Source: Bordetella genomosp. 1
Lineage (GTDB): Bacteria > Pseudomonadota > Gammaproteobacteria > Burkholderiales > Burkholderiaceae_B
Direction: 5' to 3'
NCBI RefSeq assembly: GCF_002261335.1
Contig: NZ_NEVL01000001.1
Span: forward strand, 744,001 to 808,000
Length of the DNA stretch: 64,000 bases
Shown here: positions 26,305-35,967 of the stretch, piece after piece
How the letters are laid out: each line of letters starts with the position of its first letter
Position numbering within the stretch: the stretch's first letter is position 1
Made by a program: the position numbers and the translations under genes
The notes under the pieces: generated by a model
Told to the model about the DNA's origin: nothing
The model's input: the letters and a program-made list of their open reading frames with translations, nothing else
Databases searched by the model: none

Positions 26305-29300
26305 ATGGTGATCTCCGAAATCTGCATCCGCCGGCCGGTCTTCGCGTCGGTGCTCTCGCTGATCATCGTGCTGATCGGGCTGATCTCCTATTCGCGCCTG
26401 AGCGTGCGCGAGTATCCGAAGATCGACGAGCCCATCGTGTCGGTCGACACCACCTACAAGGGCGCCTCGCCCGAGGTGATCGAGTCGCAGGTCACCAAGC
26501 CGCTCGAAGACCAGCTCGCCGGCATCGAGGGCGTGGACGTGATGACCTCGCGCAGCCGCTCCGAGCGCAGCCTCATCAACATCAAGTTCAACCTCTCGCG
26601 CGATCCCGACGCGGCCGCCGCCGAGGTGCGCGACAAGGTCTCGCGCGCGCGCCGTTTCCTGCCCGATGAGATCGACGAGCCGATCATCGGCAAGGTCGAG
26701 GCGGATTCGCAGCCCATCATCTATATCGCGGTGGAGTCGGGCAACTACTCCGCCATCCAGACCTCCGACTACATCAACCGCTACATCAAGACGCGCCTGT
26801 CGGTGCTGCCCGGCGCGGCCGAGGTGCGGGTGTTCGGCGAGCGCCTGCCCTCGATGCGGATCTACGTGGACCGCGACAAGCTCGCCGCCTACAACCTGGC
26901 GGTGCAGGACGTGGAGGCCGCGCTGCGCAGCCAGAACGTCGAGATCCCGGCCGGCCGCATCGAATCGCGCGCGCGTGAATTCTCGGTGGTCTCGTCCACC
27001 GACCTGCAGACGCCGCGCCAGTTCGAAAACGTGATCGTGGCCAACGTGAAGGGCTATCCGGTGCGGATCCGCGATCTCGCCACGGTCCAGATCGATGCGG
27101 CCAGCGATCGCGTGCTGTCGCGCTTCAACGGCAAGCCGGCCATCAACATCGGCATCACGCGCCAGGCCACGGCCAATCCGCTCGAGCTGTCCGAGGCCGC
27201 GCGCGTGGAGGTCGAGCGCCTGAACGAGAGCCTGCCGGCCGGCATGCGCCTGTCGATCGCCTACGACTCCTCGGTGTTCATCGAGCGCTCGATCGACTCG
27301 GTGTTCCACACCATTCTCGAGGCCATCGTGCTGGTGGTGCTGGTGATCTTCTTCTTCCTGCGCAGCGTGCGGGCCAGCCTGATCCCCATCGTCACGATCC
27401 CGGTGTCCCTGATCGGGGCGTGCGGCCTGATGTACCTGTTCGGCTTCTCGATCAACACGCTCACGCTGCTGGCCATGGTGCTCGCCATCGGGCTGGTGGT
27501 GGACGACGCCATCGTGGTGCTGGAAAACATCTTCCGCCACATCGAGGACGGCATGCCGCGCATGCAGGCCGCCATCCAGGGCTCGCGCGAGATCGGCTTC
27601 GCGGTGGTCGCCATGACGATGACGCTGGTCACCGTGTACGCGCCGCTCGCCTTCGCCACCGGCCGCACGGGCCGGCTCTTCATCGAGTTCGCGCTGGCGC
27701 TGGCCGGCGCGGTGCTGGTGTCGGGCTTCGTCGCGCTCACGCTCACGCCGATGATGTGCGCGGTGCTGCTCAAGCACGAGACCCGCCACGGCCGGCTCTA
27801 CAACCTGATCGAAGGCTGGCTCGAAGGCATGGGCCGCGCCTATCGCCGCAGCCTGGGCGCCGCGCTGCGGCACCGCGTGGTGGTGATCGTGATCGGCCTG
27901 GCGGTGGCCGGCGCGAGCGGCGTGCTGTTCAAGGTGGTCAAGAGCGAACTCGCGCCGATCGAAGACCGCGGCGTGATCTTCGGCATCGTCAGCGCGCCGG
28001 AGGGCGCCACGCTCAACTACACGCTCGACAGCATGCTCGGCATCGAAGGCTTCTATGCCGACGTGCCGGAAGCGATGGCGCGCCAGACCACGGTCGGCTT
28101 TCCCACCGTGACCGACGGCACGGCGATCCTGCGGCTCAAGCCCTGGGAGGAGCGCAGCCGCAAGCAGCAGGACATCGCGCGCGAGCTGCAGCCCAAGTTC
28201 AATTCGCTGCCCGGCGTGCGCGCCTTCCCCACCAACCCGCCCTCGCTGGGCCAGTCGGCGCGCTCCAAGCCGGTCGAGTTCATCATCATGAGCCAGGCCT
28301 CGTATCCCGAGCTGGCCAAGCTGGTCACCACCTTCACCGATGCGCTGCGCAACTATCCGGGGCTGCAGAACGTCGACACCGACCTGCGCCTGAACACGCC
28401 CGAGCTGCGCATCCAGGTCGATCGCGACAAGATGGCCGACGTGGGCGCCAACGTCGACGTGGTCGGCCGCACCCTCGAATCCATGCTGGGCGGGCGCCAG
28501 GTCACGCGCTACAAGGACGAGGGCGAGCAATACGACGTGATCGTGCAGGTGATGCCGCGCGATCGCGCCACGCCCACCGACATCTCCGGCATCTACGTGC
28601 GCGCCCGCGACGGCAGCATGGTGCAGCTCGACAACCTGCTGCAGGTCAAGGAAAGCGTGTCGCCGCAGTCGCTCAACCACTTCAACCGCCTGCGCGCGGT
28701 CAAGGTGGACGCGGCGGTGGCGCCGGGCTACGCGCTGGGAGAGGTGCTGGACCACATGCACGAGGTGGCGCGCCAGGTGCTGCCGCACACCATCGTGACC
28801 GATCTCGACGGCCAGTCGCGCGAGTTCCGCGATTCGTCGGGCAGCATCTACCTGGTGTTCGCCATGGCGCTGGCCTTCATCTATCTGGTGCTGGCCGCGC
28901 AGTTCGAAAGCTGGCGCAACCCGTTCATCATCATGCTGTCGGTGCCGCTGTCCATGACGGGCGCGCTGCTGGCGCTGTGGGCGACCGGCGGCACGCTGTC
29001 GATCTACAGCCAGATCGGCCTGATCACGCTGGTCGGCCTCATCACCAAGCACGGCATCCTGATCGTCGAGTTCGCCAACCAGCTGCGCGAGCAGGGCATG
29101 GGCATCGTCGAGGCCGTGACCGAGGCCAGCGTGCTGCGGCTGCGTCCGATCCTGATGACGACGGGGGCCATGGTGCTGGGCACCGTGCCGCTGGCGCTCG
29201 CCTCCGGCGCGGGGGCGGAGTCGCGCCAGCAGATCGGCTGGGTCCTGGTGGGCGGCCTGAGCCTGGGTACACTACTGACTTTGTTCGTGGTGCCGGTCGC

Positions 29301-29400
29301 CTACACGCTGATCGCCACCCGCTCGCCGCACCGGCAGGGCGCCCCGGCGTCCGGCCCCGGTGCCGCCGAGCCGGCCAAGCCCGTGCACGGCAACGACTGA
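26305..29400 (+). CDS. RND multidrug efflux permease (AcrB/MexK-like HAE1 family)
   Basis: 1031 residues, the full HAE1 length. The N-terminus MVISEICIRRPVFASVLSL is typical, and two porter-domain repeats alternate with membrane blocks. TM4 carries the proton-relay pair (AIGLVVDDAIVVLENIFRH, near residue 400), and the second half has LITKHGILIVEFANQLREQG. The sequence resembles the MexK/VexF-type branch more than AcrB itself. It exports drugs, solvents or other amphiphiles using the proton gradient, with the preceding adaptor. A hairpin terminator follows at 29406-29433. Confidence 0.96.
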   Translation: MVISEICIRRPVFASVLSLIIVLIGLISYSRLSVREYPKIDEPIVSVDTTYKGASPEVIESQVTKPLEDQLAGIEGVDVMTSRSRSERSLINIKFNLSRDPDAAAAEVRDKVSRARRFLPDEIDEPIIGKVEADSQPIIYIAVESGNYSAIQTSDYINRYIKTRLSVLPGAAEVRVFGERLPSMRIYVDRDKLAAYNLAVQDVEAALRSQNVEIPAGRIESRAREFSVVSSTDLQTPRQFENVIVANVKGYPVRIRDLATVQIDAASDRVLSRFNGKPAINIGITRQATANPLELSEAARVEVERLNESLPAGMRLSIAYDSSVFIERSIDSVFHTILEAIVLVVLVIFFFLRSVRASLIPIVTIPVSLIGACGLMYLFGFSINTLTLLAMVLAIGLVVDDAIVVLENIFRHIEDGMPRMQAAIQGSREIGFAVVAMTMTLVTVYAPLAFATGRTGRLFIEFALALAGAVLVSGFVALTLTPMMCAVLLKHETRHGRLYNLIEGWLEGMGRAYRRSLGAALRHRVVVIVIGLAVAGASGVLFKVVKSELAPIEDRGVIFGIVSAPEGATLNYTLDSMLGIEGFYADVPEAMARQTTVGFPTVTDGTAILRLKPWEERSRKQQDIARELQPKFNSLPGVRAFPTNPPSLGQSARSKPVEFIIMSQASYPELAKLVTTFTDALRNYPGLQNVDTDLRLNTPELRIQVDRDKMADVGANVDVVGRTLESMLGGRQVTRYKDEGEQYDVIVQVMPRDRATPTDISGIYVRARDGSMVQLDNLLQVKESVSPQSLNHFNRLRAVKVDAAVAPGYALGEVLDHMHEVARQVLPHTIVTDLDGQSREFRDSSGSIYLVFAMALAFIYLVLAAQFESWRNPFIIMLSVPLSMTGALLALWATGGTLSIYSQIGLITLVGLITKHGILIVEFANQLREQGMGIVEAVTEASVLRLRPILMTTGAMVLGTVPLALASGAGAESRQQIGWVLVGGLSLGTLLTLFVVPVAYTLIATRSPHRQGAPASGPGAAEPAKPVHGND

Positions 29401-29405
29401 GCCGC

Positions 29406-29433
29406 GCGCCGCCCCGGCGGCGCCCACTTTTTT
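29406..29433 (+). terminator. Rho-independent terminator of the RND operon
   Basis: GCGCCGCC (29406-29413) pairs with GGCGGCGC (29416-29423); after CCCAC a six-T run ends at 29433. It isolates the pump from dnaQ, 20 bases downstream. Confidence 0.75.
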
Positions 29434-29453
29434 ACCCAGGTTATCCACCCGCC

Positions 29454-30200
29454 ATGCGCCAGATCATTTTTGACACCGAAACCACCGGCCTCGACCCCAA
29501 CCAGGGTCATCGCATCGTAGAGATCGGCTGCGTCGAGATCGTCAACCGCATGACGACCGGCAACACGCTGCACATCTACCTGAACCCCGATCGCGACAGC
29601 GATCCCGAGGCGCTGGCCGTGCACGGCCTGACCACCGAGTTCCTGTCGGACAAGCCGCGCTTCGCCGAGGTGGCCGACCAGTTCCTCGCCTTCATCGAGG
29701 GCGCCGAGCTGATCGCGCACAACGCCGCGTTCGACGTGAAGTTCTTCAACGCCGAGCTCGAGCGCGTGGGCAAGGGCCCCATCGCGTCGTACTGCGCCAC
29801 CATCACCGATTCGCTGATGCACGCCCGCACGCTGTTCCCGGGCAAGCGCAACTCCCTCGACGCGCTGTGCGACCGCTTCGGCATCTCGAACGCCCACCGG
29901 ACGCTGCACGGCGCCTTGCTCGACTCCCAACTGCTGGGCGAGGTCTGGCTGGCGATGACGCGCGGCCAGGACGCGCTCCTCATCGACGTCGAGGAAGACG
30001 CGGGCGGCCTGTCGGCCGGGCAGGCGCTGGGCCGCTTCGACGCCTCCGGGCTGCCGATCATCGTGGCCACCGCCGAAGAGCTGGTGGAGCACCAGGCCTA
30101 TGTCGCCGCGCTCGACAAATCCGTGGGCGGCGCCTGCAACTGGCGCAACTACGATCCGCAGCCCGAGGCGGCGCCCGTCGAGGGCGCCCAGGCGGCCTGA
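29454..30200 (+). CDS. dnaQ: DNA polymerase III epsilon subunit (3'-5' proofreading exonuclease)
   Basis: 248 residues. Exo motifs are intact: I, IIFDTETTGLDP (Asp, Glu); II, ELIAHNAAFDVKFFN (Asp); III-epsilon, HRTLHGALLDSQLL (His, Asp). Exonuclease DEDDh chemistry proofreads the replicative polymerase. The C-terminal part (after about 175) is the linker and alpha-binding tail, ending Pro/Ala-rich. ATG 29454 lacks a strong ribosome-binding site. It is separated from rnhA by the RND operon. Confidence 0.97.
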   Translation: MRQIIFDTETTGLDPNQGHRIVEIGCVEIVNRMTTGNTLHIYLNPDRDSDPEALAVHGLTTEFLSDKPRFAEVADQFLAFIEGAELIAHNAAFDVKFFNAELERVGKGPIASYCATITDSLMHARTLFPGKRNSLDALCDRFGISNAHRTLHGALLDSQLLGEVWLAMTRGQDALLIDVEEDAGGLSAGQALGRFDASGLPIIVATAEELVEHQAYVAALDKSVGGACNWRNYDPQPEAAPVEGAQAA

Positions 30201-30235
30201 GCTCCGGAAGACCGGGTGATTTTTTTGCCGCCCGC

Positions 30236-30265
30236 TTGCACACCTCAAAAAATCTGTGCTATAGT
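30236..30265 (+). promoter_or_regulatory. Promoter of tRNA-Val
   Basis: -35 TTGCAC (30236-30241) and -10 TATAGT (30260-30265) are 18 bases apart. The tRNA begins 15 bases after the -10. Confidence 0.8.
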
Positions 30266-30279
30266 CTTGCTTCTTTACC

Positions 30280-30354
30280 GGGTGGTTAGCTCAGTGGTAG
30301 AGCACTGCCTTCACACGGCAGGGGTCACAAGTTCGAAACTTGTACCACCCACCA
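30280..30354 (+). tRNA. tRNA-Val (anticodon CAC)
   Basis: The acceptor GGGTGGT pairs with ACCACCC, followed by discriminator A and an encoded CCA. The anticodon arm CTGCC-TTCACAC-GGCAG reads CAC (valine, GUG). D arm AGCTCAGTGGTAGAGC and T arm CAAGTTCGAAACTTG are regular. Length is 75 bases with CCA. Confidence 0.97.
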
Positions 30355-30392
30355 GATTCAGGATGGCGCGTTCCCGGTAAGGCGCCCTCTGC

Positions 30393-30430
30393 AAAAAGCC
30401 CCAGGTCACCCCTGGGGCTTTTTGTTTTCC
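30393..30430 (+). terminator. Rho-independent terminator after tRNA-Val
   Basis: AAAAAGCCCCAGG (30393-30405) is complementary to CCTGGGGCTTTTT (30411-30423), with a T-rich tail. Confidence 0.92.
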
Positions 30431-31086
30431 GGCTGCCGATCGGTCGGGCCGGGCGCCGCGCCATCGGCTCGCGGCGGCGGCAGGAATGGTCGCGCGCGCA
30501 ACCGTCGCGGCCGCAACGATCCGGTGCCGTGCCTTTTCCTTGCCGCTTCGCAAAGCGCCGTCATGCGCCTTGCGGCATGCGCCCAGGCGTTACCAAACAC
30601 AAGCTCGCCACGCCGTCTGCCTGCGCCGCCGCGCCATGCGCACCGCGGATCCAGGCCCCGAATCGCCATCGCGCCGCCCCGGACCGGTGCGGAGGTCCGC
30701 GGGGGCGCGCGCGCCACCCCGGGCCACCCGACCCTCACGCAAGCGCCGTTCCCGTTCCGCAAAAACACGTCACATCCTGACCGCAAGCGGTAGCGATTGC
30801 GTGCGGCCTTTTCGTGTATGGTCGTTCTGGCCCCCGATATGCCCCGGACTTCATGCGCCGGATCCCTGTGTGACGGGCCGCACCGCAAGACCTTGATCCT
30901 GCGCAACTCCCGCGCTGGCCATCGGCCGGCCCGCGTGGATCGCGCAGATAACATGCATTGCATAACGGCTCGTCGGACGCTTCCTGCGCCCGCGGGCGGC
31001 GCTTGCCAGAAAGTGGGACTGCGACGGGCTGCCCGAAGAAGGCGGACGGGCGCGATCACCATCCCGCTTTCGATCGTGGAGATCGA
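30431..31086. other. 656-base intergenic stretch: tandem dyad repeat and operon leader, no gene seen
   Basis: Open frames here are composition artefacts without ribosome-binding sites. Two features stand out. One is a tandem dyad at 30489-30517, described separately. The other is an 11-bp palindrome ATGCA-T-TGCAT (30953-30963), about 125 bases before the exporter operon, which may be an operator. No clear -35/-10 pair was found for the downstream operon. Confidence 0.5.
30489..30517. repeat. Tandem 14-bp dyad repeat, copy 1
   Basis: GTCGCGCGCGCAAC (30489-30502) and GTCGCGGCCGCAAC (30504-30517) are two self-complementary 14-mers starting 15 bases apart. The same arrangement occurs at 37664-37692. 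Confidence 0.6.
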
Positions 31087-32079
31087 ATGAAGAAGTCGCT
31101 GGTTTGGGGAGGGGCCCTCGTGGTGGTTCTGGTGGCGGCTGCCGCGGCGCTTGCGTCGTGGGCGAATCAGCGCAACGCCAGCGACCTGCCCGCCTATATC
31201 GAAGGCGCCAACGGCAGGCTCGAGGCCAGCCGCATCGATATCGCAACAAAATATGCCGGCCGGCTCGAGGCGCTGGGCGTGCGCGAGGGCGACCAGGTCG
31301 CTGCCGGCGCCGAGATCGGCCGCATGGACAGCGCCGAGGTGCGCACCCAGCTCGCGGCCGCGCAGGCGGCGCGTGCGCGCGCCGAGGCCGCCGTGGCCCG
31401 GGCCCAGGCCGAGACCGAGGCGCGCACCGCGCGCGAGCGTCTCGCGCAGATCGAACTCAAGCACACCCAGGGCCTGCGGGGCGACGATCTGGTCTCGCCG
31501 GTCGAGCTGTCGCGCCGGCGCCTGCAGGCCGAGGGCGAGAGCGCGGGCGTGAGCGCGGCGGGCGCCGCCGCGGGCGAGGCCCGCGCCGCCCAGGCGGAAG
31601 CGCAGGCGCAGATCGCACGGGTCGAGTCGGTGCTCGACGACATGACGCTGCGCGCGCCCGTCGCGGGCCGCATCGAGTACCGCATCGTCGAGCCCGGCGC
31701 GGTCCTGCCCGCGGGCGGACGCGTCGTCACGCTGCTCAACACCGCCGACGTGTACATGACGCTGTTCCTGCCCTCGCGCGTGGCCGGCGCGCTGCGCTTG
31801 GGCCAGGAGGGCCGCATCGTGATGGACGGGCTCAACGACGTGGTGTTTCCCGCCAAGGTCACCTTCGTGGCCTCCGAGGCGCAGTTCACGCCCAAATACG
31901 TCGAGACCCGCAGCGAACGTGACAAGCTCATGTTCCGCGTCAAGCTGCAGATCCCCGAAGAGGTTGCGCGCAAGCACGCCGCGCTGCTCAAGGCCGGCAT
32001 GACCGGCAACGGCTACGTCAGATCGGATCCCGACGCCGCCTGGCCGGCGCGGCTCGAACCGCGCCTGCCGCAGGAGTAA
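31087..32079 (+). CDS. yhiI: HlyD-family membrane fusion protein (YhiI-like)
   Basis: 330 residues. One N-terminal membrane anchor (5-24), a lipoyl half-motif (IDIATKYAGRLEALGVREGD), an Ala/Glu-rich coiled coil (about 80-165), then LRAPVAGRIEYRIVEPGAVL and a beta domain. Together with the next two genes it reproduces the E. coli yhiI-rbbA(yhiH)-yhhJ operon in order and sizes. It presumably bridges the ABC pump to the outer-membrane channel encoded three genes on. The gap to the next gene is 3 bases. Start ATG 31087 with GGAG 5-6 bases upstream. Confidence 0.93.
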   Translation: MKKSLVWGGALVVVLVAAAAALASWANQRNASDLPAYIEGANGRLEASRIDIATKYAGRLEALGVREGDQVAAGAEIGRMDSAEVRTQLAAAQAARARAEAAVARAQAETEARTARERLAQIELKHTQGLRGDDLVSPVELSRRRLQAEGESAGVSAAGAAAGEARAAQAEAQAQIARVESVLDDMTLRAPVAGRIEYRIVEPGAVLPAGGRVVTLLNTADVYMTLFLPSRVAGALRLGQEGRIVMDGLNDVVFPAKVTFVASEAQFTPKYVETRSERDKLMFRVKLQIPEEVARKHAALLKAGMTGNGYVRSDPDAAWPARLEPRLPQE

Positions 32080-32082
32080 GGG

Positions 32083-34833
32083 ATGGGCGCCGAGGCCACG
32101 GCCGCCGTCGTCATCGAGGGCGTATCGCACCGCTACGGCAAGACCGTGGCGCTCGACGACGTCTCGTTGCGCCTGCCGGCCGGCCGCAGCATCGGCCTGA
32201 TCGGACCCGACGGCGTGGGCAAGTCCACGCTGCTGTCGCTCATCGCGGGCGTCAAGCGCCTGCAGACCGGCACGGTGCAGGTGCTGGGCGGCGACGTCGG
32301 CGACCGCCGCTTTCGCAACGACCTGGCCGCGCGGCTGGCCTTCATGCCGCAGGGCCTGGGCCGCAACCTCTATCCCACGCTGTCGGTGCAGGAAAACGTC
32401 GATTTCTTCGCGCGCCTCTACGGCCTGTCGCAGGCGCAGCGCCGCGCGCGCATCGAGCGGCTGTTCCGCGCGACCGGGCTGGCGCCGTTCACGGACCGCC
32501 CGGCCGGCAAGCTGTCCGGCGGCATGAAGCAGAAGCTCAGCCTGTGCTGCGCGCTGGTGCACAACCCGGAGCTGCTGGTGCTCGACGAGCCCACCACCGG
32601 CGTGGATCCGCTGTCGCGGCGCCAGTTCTGGGCATTGGTGGACGCGCTGCGCGCGGAGATGCCGGGGATGACCGTGGTGGTCGCCACCGCCTACATGGAG
32701 GAGGCGCAGCGCTTCGATCATCTGGTCGCGCTGGACGCCGGCCGGCTGCTGGTGAGCGATGCCACCGCGGCCGTCATGCAGCGCGCCGGCACGGCCACCC
32801 TGGAGCAGGCCTACATCGACCTGCTGCCGGCCAATCGCCGCGGCGAGGGCGGCGAGCTCGTGATCCCGCCGCGTCCGCCCGCCGACGGGCCGCCCGCCAT
32901 CGAGGCGCACGACCTGACGCGCCGCTTCGGCGACTTCGTTGCCGTGGACAAGGTGAACTTCCGCATCGAGCGCGGCGAGATCTTCGGCTTTCTCGGCTCG
33001 AACGGCTGCGGCAAGACCACCACCATGAAGATGCTCACCGGCCTGCTCGACGCCTCGTCCGGCACCGCCGAGCTGCTGGGGCATCCCATCGATGCGAGCG
33101 ACGTGGCGACCCGCATGCGGGTCGGCTACATGTCGCAGTCGTTCTCGCTCTACGAAGAGCTCACGGTGCGCAGGAACCTCGACCTGCATGCGCGGCTCTA
33201 CCGCATGGAGGGCCGGCGCGCGCGCGAGGCGGTGAGCGATGCCCTGACGCGGTTCGAGCTCGCCGAGGTGGCCGACACCCGGCCCGCCAGCCTCTCGCTC
33301 GGCATGCGCCAGCGCCTGCAGCTGGCCGCGGCCTGCCTGCACGGCCCCGAGGTCCTGATCCTCGACGAGCCCACCTCCGGCGTCGACCCCGCCGCGCGCG
33401 ACATGTTCTGGCGTCATCTGATCCGCCTGTCGCGCGAGTCGCGCGTCACGATCTTCGTGTCCACCCACTTCATGAACGAGGCGCAGCGCTGCGACCGCAT
33501 CTCCTTCATGCATCGCGGCCGCGTGCTGGCCGTGGGCACGCCCGAGGAGCTGCGCGAGCGCCAGCATGCGCCCACGCTGGAGGAGGCCTTCGTCACCTAT
33601 CTCGAGCAGGAAGACCCCGAGCAGAAGACCAACACCGCCACGCCGCAGGCGGCCGGCGCGCTGGCCGAGGCGCCCGCGCCCGCCGGCGCGGCGGGCGGGC
33701 TGCGCGGCTGGCTGCGCCGCACCTGGGCCTTCGCGCTGCGCGAGGCGATCGAGCTGCAGCGCGATCGCATGCGGCTCGCCTTCGCCCTGTTCGGCCCGGT
33801 GGTGCTGCTGTGCATCGCCGCCTGGAGCGTGTCGTTCGACGTGGAGAACATCCGCTACGCCGCGTTGGACCGCGACCAGACACGCGAGAGCCGCCAGCTG
33901 CTGGAGCATTTCTCGGGTTCGCGCTACTTCAACGAGCAGGCGCCGCTCTACAGCACGGCCGAGCTCGAGCGGCGGCTGCGCTCGGCCGAGGCCAAGCTGG
34001 TGATCGACGTGCCGCCCGGCTACGGCCGCGACCTGCTGGCCGGGCGCCAGCCCGAGGTGGGCTTCTACATCGACGGCGCGTCGCCGTTCACGGCCGAGAA
34101 CATCCGCGGCTACGTCACCGGCATCATGCTCGAATACGCCCGCGCGCGCGCCGCCGACGATCCGCGCGTCACCGGCAACGTCGTCATGCCGGCCGACGTG
34201 GCCTCGCGCTTCACCTTCAACCAGGAGTTCCGCAGCATCTACGCCATCACGCCGGGCATGCTGATGCTGGCGATGATCCTGATCCCCACCATGCTGACCG
34301 CGCTCGGCGTGGTGCGCGAGAAGGAGATGGGCTCGATCACCAATCTCTACGCCTCGCCGGCCAGCGTGGGCCAGTACCTGCTCGGCAAGCAGCTGCCCTA
34401 TGTGGTGCTGGCCATGCTGAGCTATCTGTCGCTGGTGTTCCTCAGCATCGTGCTGCTCGGCGTGCCGCTGCGCGGCTCGTTCCTGAGCCTGAGCCTGGGC
34501 GCGCTGCTGTTCGTGCTGGCCGCCACCGCGCTCGGCCTGTTCATGTCGACGCTGGTGCGCTCGCAGGTGGCCGCGATCTTCGGCACCGCCATCCTCTGCC
34601 TGATCCCGTCGGTCAACTTCTCCGGCCTGCTGTATCCGGTGTCCACGCTCACCGGCAGCAGCTACTGGGTCGGCGTGGGCTTTCCGTCGTCGTGGTTCCA
34701 GTCGATCAGCCTGGGCGGCTTCACCAAGAGCCTGGACTGGCGCAGCTTCGGCACGATGTACCTGGCGCTCACCGGCTTCGCGCTGGTGTATCTCGGCATG
34801 GCGCGCCTGCTTTTGCGCAAGCAGGAGGCCTGA
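32083..34833 (+). CDS. rbbA: RbbA-like fused ABC transporter (two ATPase domains plus permease)
   Basis: 916 residues against about 911 for E. coli RbbA. ATPase 1 (about 8-235) has Walker A GPDGVGKST (unusual Asp and Val), signature LSGGMKQ and Walker B LLVLDEPTTGVDP. ATPase 2 (about 285-510) has GSNGCGKTT, signature LSLGMRQ and VLILDEPTSGVDP. An ABC2-type permease with six membrane segments follows (about 560-910), with the large periplasmic loop after TM1. RbbA was described as a ribosome-associated ATPase, but the operon with HlyD, permease and OMF genes argues for an exporter. The substrate is unknown. Confidence 0.94.
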   Translation: MGAEATAAVVIEGVSHRYGKTVALDDVSLRLPAGRSIGLIGPDGVGKSTLLSLIAGVKRLQTGTVQVLGGDVGDRRFRNDLAARLAFMPQGLGRNLYPTLSVQENVDFFARLYGLSQAQRRARIERLFRATGLAPFTDRPAGKLSGGMKQKLSLCCALVHNPELLVLDEPTTGVDPLSRRQFWALVDALRAEMPGMTVVVATAYMEEAQRFDHLVALDAGRLLVSDATAAVMQRAGTATLEQAYIDLLPANRRGEGGELVIPPRPPADGPPAIEAHDLTRRFGDFVAVDKVNFRIERGEIFGFLGSNGCGKTTTMKMLTGLLDASSGTAELLGHPIDASDVATRMRVGYMSQSFSLYEELTVRRNLDLHARLYRMEGRRAREAVSDALTRFELAEVADTRPASLSLGMRQRLQLAAACLHGPEVLILDEPTSGVDPAARDMFWRHLIRLSRESRVTIFVSTHFMNEAQRCDRISFMHRGRVLAVGTPEELRERQHAPTLEEAFVTYLEQEDPEQKTNTATPQAAGALAEAPAPAGAAGGLRGWLRRTWAFALREAIELQRDRMRLAFALFGPVVLLCIAAWSVSFDVENIRYAALDRDQTRESRQLLEHFSGSRYFNEQAPLYSTAELERRLRSAEAKLVIDVPPGYGRDLLAGRQPEVGFYIDGASPFTAENIRGYVTGIMLEYARARAADDPRVTGNVVMPADVASRFTFNQEFRSIYAITPGMLMLAMILIPTMLTALGVVREKEMGSITNLYASPASVGQYLLGKQLPYVVLAMLSYLSLVFLSIVLLGVPLRGSFLSLSLGALLFVLAATALGLFMSTLVRSQVAAIFGTAILCLIPSVNFSGLLYPVSTLTGSSYWVGVGFPSSWFQSISLGGFTKSLDWRSFGTMYLALTGFALVYLGMARLLLRKQEA

Positions 34834-34834
34834 G

Positions 34835-35962
34835 ATGGTGCAATGGCTGCGCAACGTGATCCGGCTCTGCGGCAAGGAGTTCTACTCGCTCGGGCGCGAC
34901 GTGACGCTGCTGCTCCTGATCGCCTATGCCTTCTCGGCCGCGATCTATTCGGTGGCCGAGGGCGTGAAGGCCGAAGTCTCGAACGCCACCGTGGCCATCG
35001 TCGACGCCGACCGCTCGGAGCTCACGCTGCGGCTGCGCGACGCGATCCAGCCGCCGTACTTCAAGACGCCGGTCGACATCCGCCGCAACCAGGTCGACCC
35101 CGGGCTCGAGAGCGGCCGCTACATCTTCGTGATCGAGTTCCCGCCCAATTTCGAGCGCGACGTGCTGGCCGCGCGCGGCCCCACCGTGCAGCTGCTGATC
35201 GATGCCACCGCCATGACGCAGGCCGGGCTGGGCGCGGCCTATCTCGACGAGATCTTCGCGCGCGAGATCCTGGATTTCCTGAAGGTGCGCGGCATCGAGT
35301 CGCGGCTGCCGGTGGTGCCGGTCACGCGCACGCTGTTCAACCCGAACGGCCAGTCGGCCTGGTTCACCTCGGTGATGCAGATCGTGACCAACGTCACCGT
35401 GCTGGCCATCATCCTGGTGGGCGCCGCGGTGATCCGCGAACGCGAGCACGGCACCATCGAACACCTGCTGGTGATGCCGGTGCGCGCCAGCGAGATCGCG
35501 ATGGCCAAGGTCCTGGCCAACGGCGCCGTCATCCTGCTGGCCGGCATGCTGTCGCTGCGGCTGGTGGTGCATCACGGCCTCGACATTCCGCTCGCCGGCT
35601 CGCAGCTGCTGTTCATGGCGGGGCTGGCGCTCTACCTGTTCGCCGTCACCGCGCTGGGCATGCTGCTGGCGACCATGGCGCCCACCATGCCGCAGTTCGG
35701 CCTGCTCGCCGTGCCGGTGTACGTCGTGGCCTATCTGCTCTCCGGCGCGGCCACGCCCGTCGAGAGCATGCCCGCGCTGATGCAGCGCATCGTTCCCATC
35801 CTGCCCACCACGCAGTTCGTGCAGCTGGCTCAGGCCATCCTGTACCGCGGCGCGGGCTTCGATGTGGTCTGGCCGCAGTTCGCCGCCATCGGCGTGTGCG
35901 GCGCCCTGTTTCTTGCGCTGGCGCTGGGACGCTTTCGTTCCATGCTGGCCCGTCAAGGTTGA
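34835..35962 (+). CDS. yhhJ: ABC-2 type permease (YhhJ-like)
   Basis: 375 residues, the same length as E. coli YhhJ. One N-terminal membrane segment (about 22-45) is followed by a long periplasmic domain (about 45-175, with IVDADRSELTLRLRDAI) and five C-terminal membrane segments. It contains the ABC2 signature region EREHGTIEHLLVMPVRASEI. It probably pairs with the permease half of the RbbA-like protein to form the channel. It starts 1 base after the rbbA stop, so translational coupling is likely. Confidence 0.94.
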   Translation: MVQWLRNVIRLCGKEFYSLGRDVTLLLLIAYAFSAAIYSVAEGVKAEVSNATVAIVDADRSELTLRLRDAIQPPYFKTPVDIRRNQVDPGLESGRYIFVIEFPPNFERDVLAARGPTVQLLIDATAMTQAGLGAAYLDEIFAREILDFLKVRGIESRLPVVPVTRTLFNPNGQSAWFTSVMQIVTNVTVLAIILVGAAVIREREHGTIEHLLVMPVRASEIAMAKVLANGAVILLAGMLSLRLVVHHGLDIPLAGSQLLFMAGLALYLFAVTALGMLLATMAPTMPQFGLLAVPVYVVAYLLSGAATPVESMPALMQRIVPILPTTQFVQLAQAILYRGAGFDVVWPQFAAIGVCGALFLALALGRFRSMLARQG

Positions 35963-35967
35963 ACCCG

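Noticed and set aside
26278-29052. 924-codon minus-strand frame opposite the RND permease
   Set aside because: Low-complexity Asp/His/Arg/Val composition and no ribosome-binding site; the plus strand encodes an unmistakable RND pump.
27420-29453. Long upstream extension in frame with dnaQ
   Set aside because: It is an alternative frame of the RND gene; DnaQ homology begins exactly at ATG 29454.
30406-34875. 1489-codon open frame on the minus strand across the exporter operon
   Set aside because: It is antisense to clearly conserved HlyD and ABC genes; its His/Arg/Gln-rich translation is the usual reverse-frame artefact in high-GC DNA.
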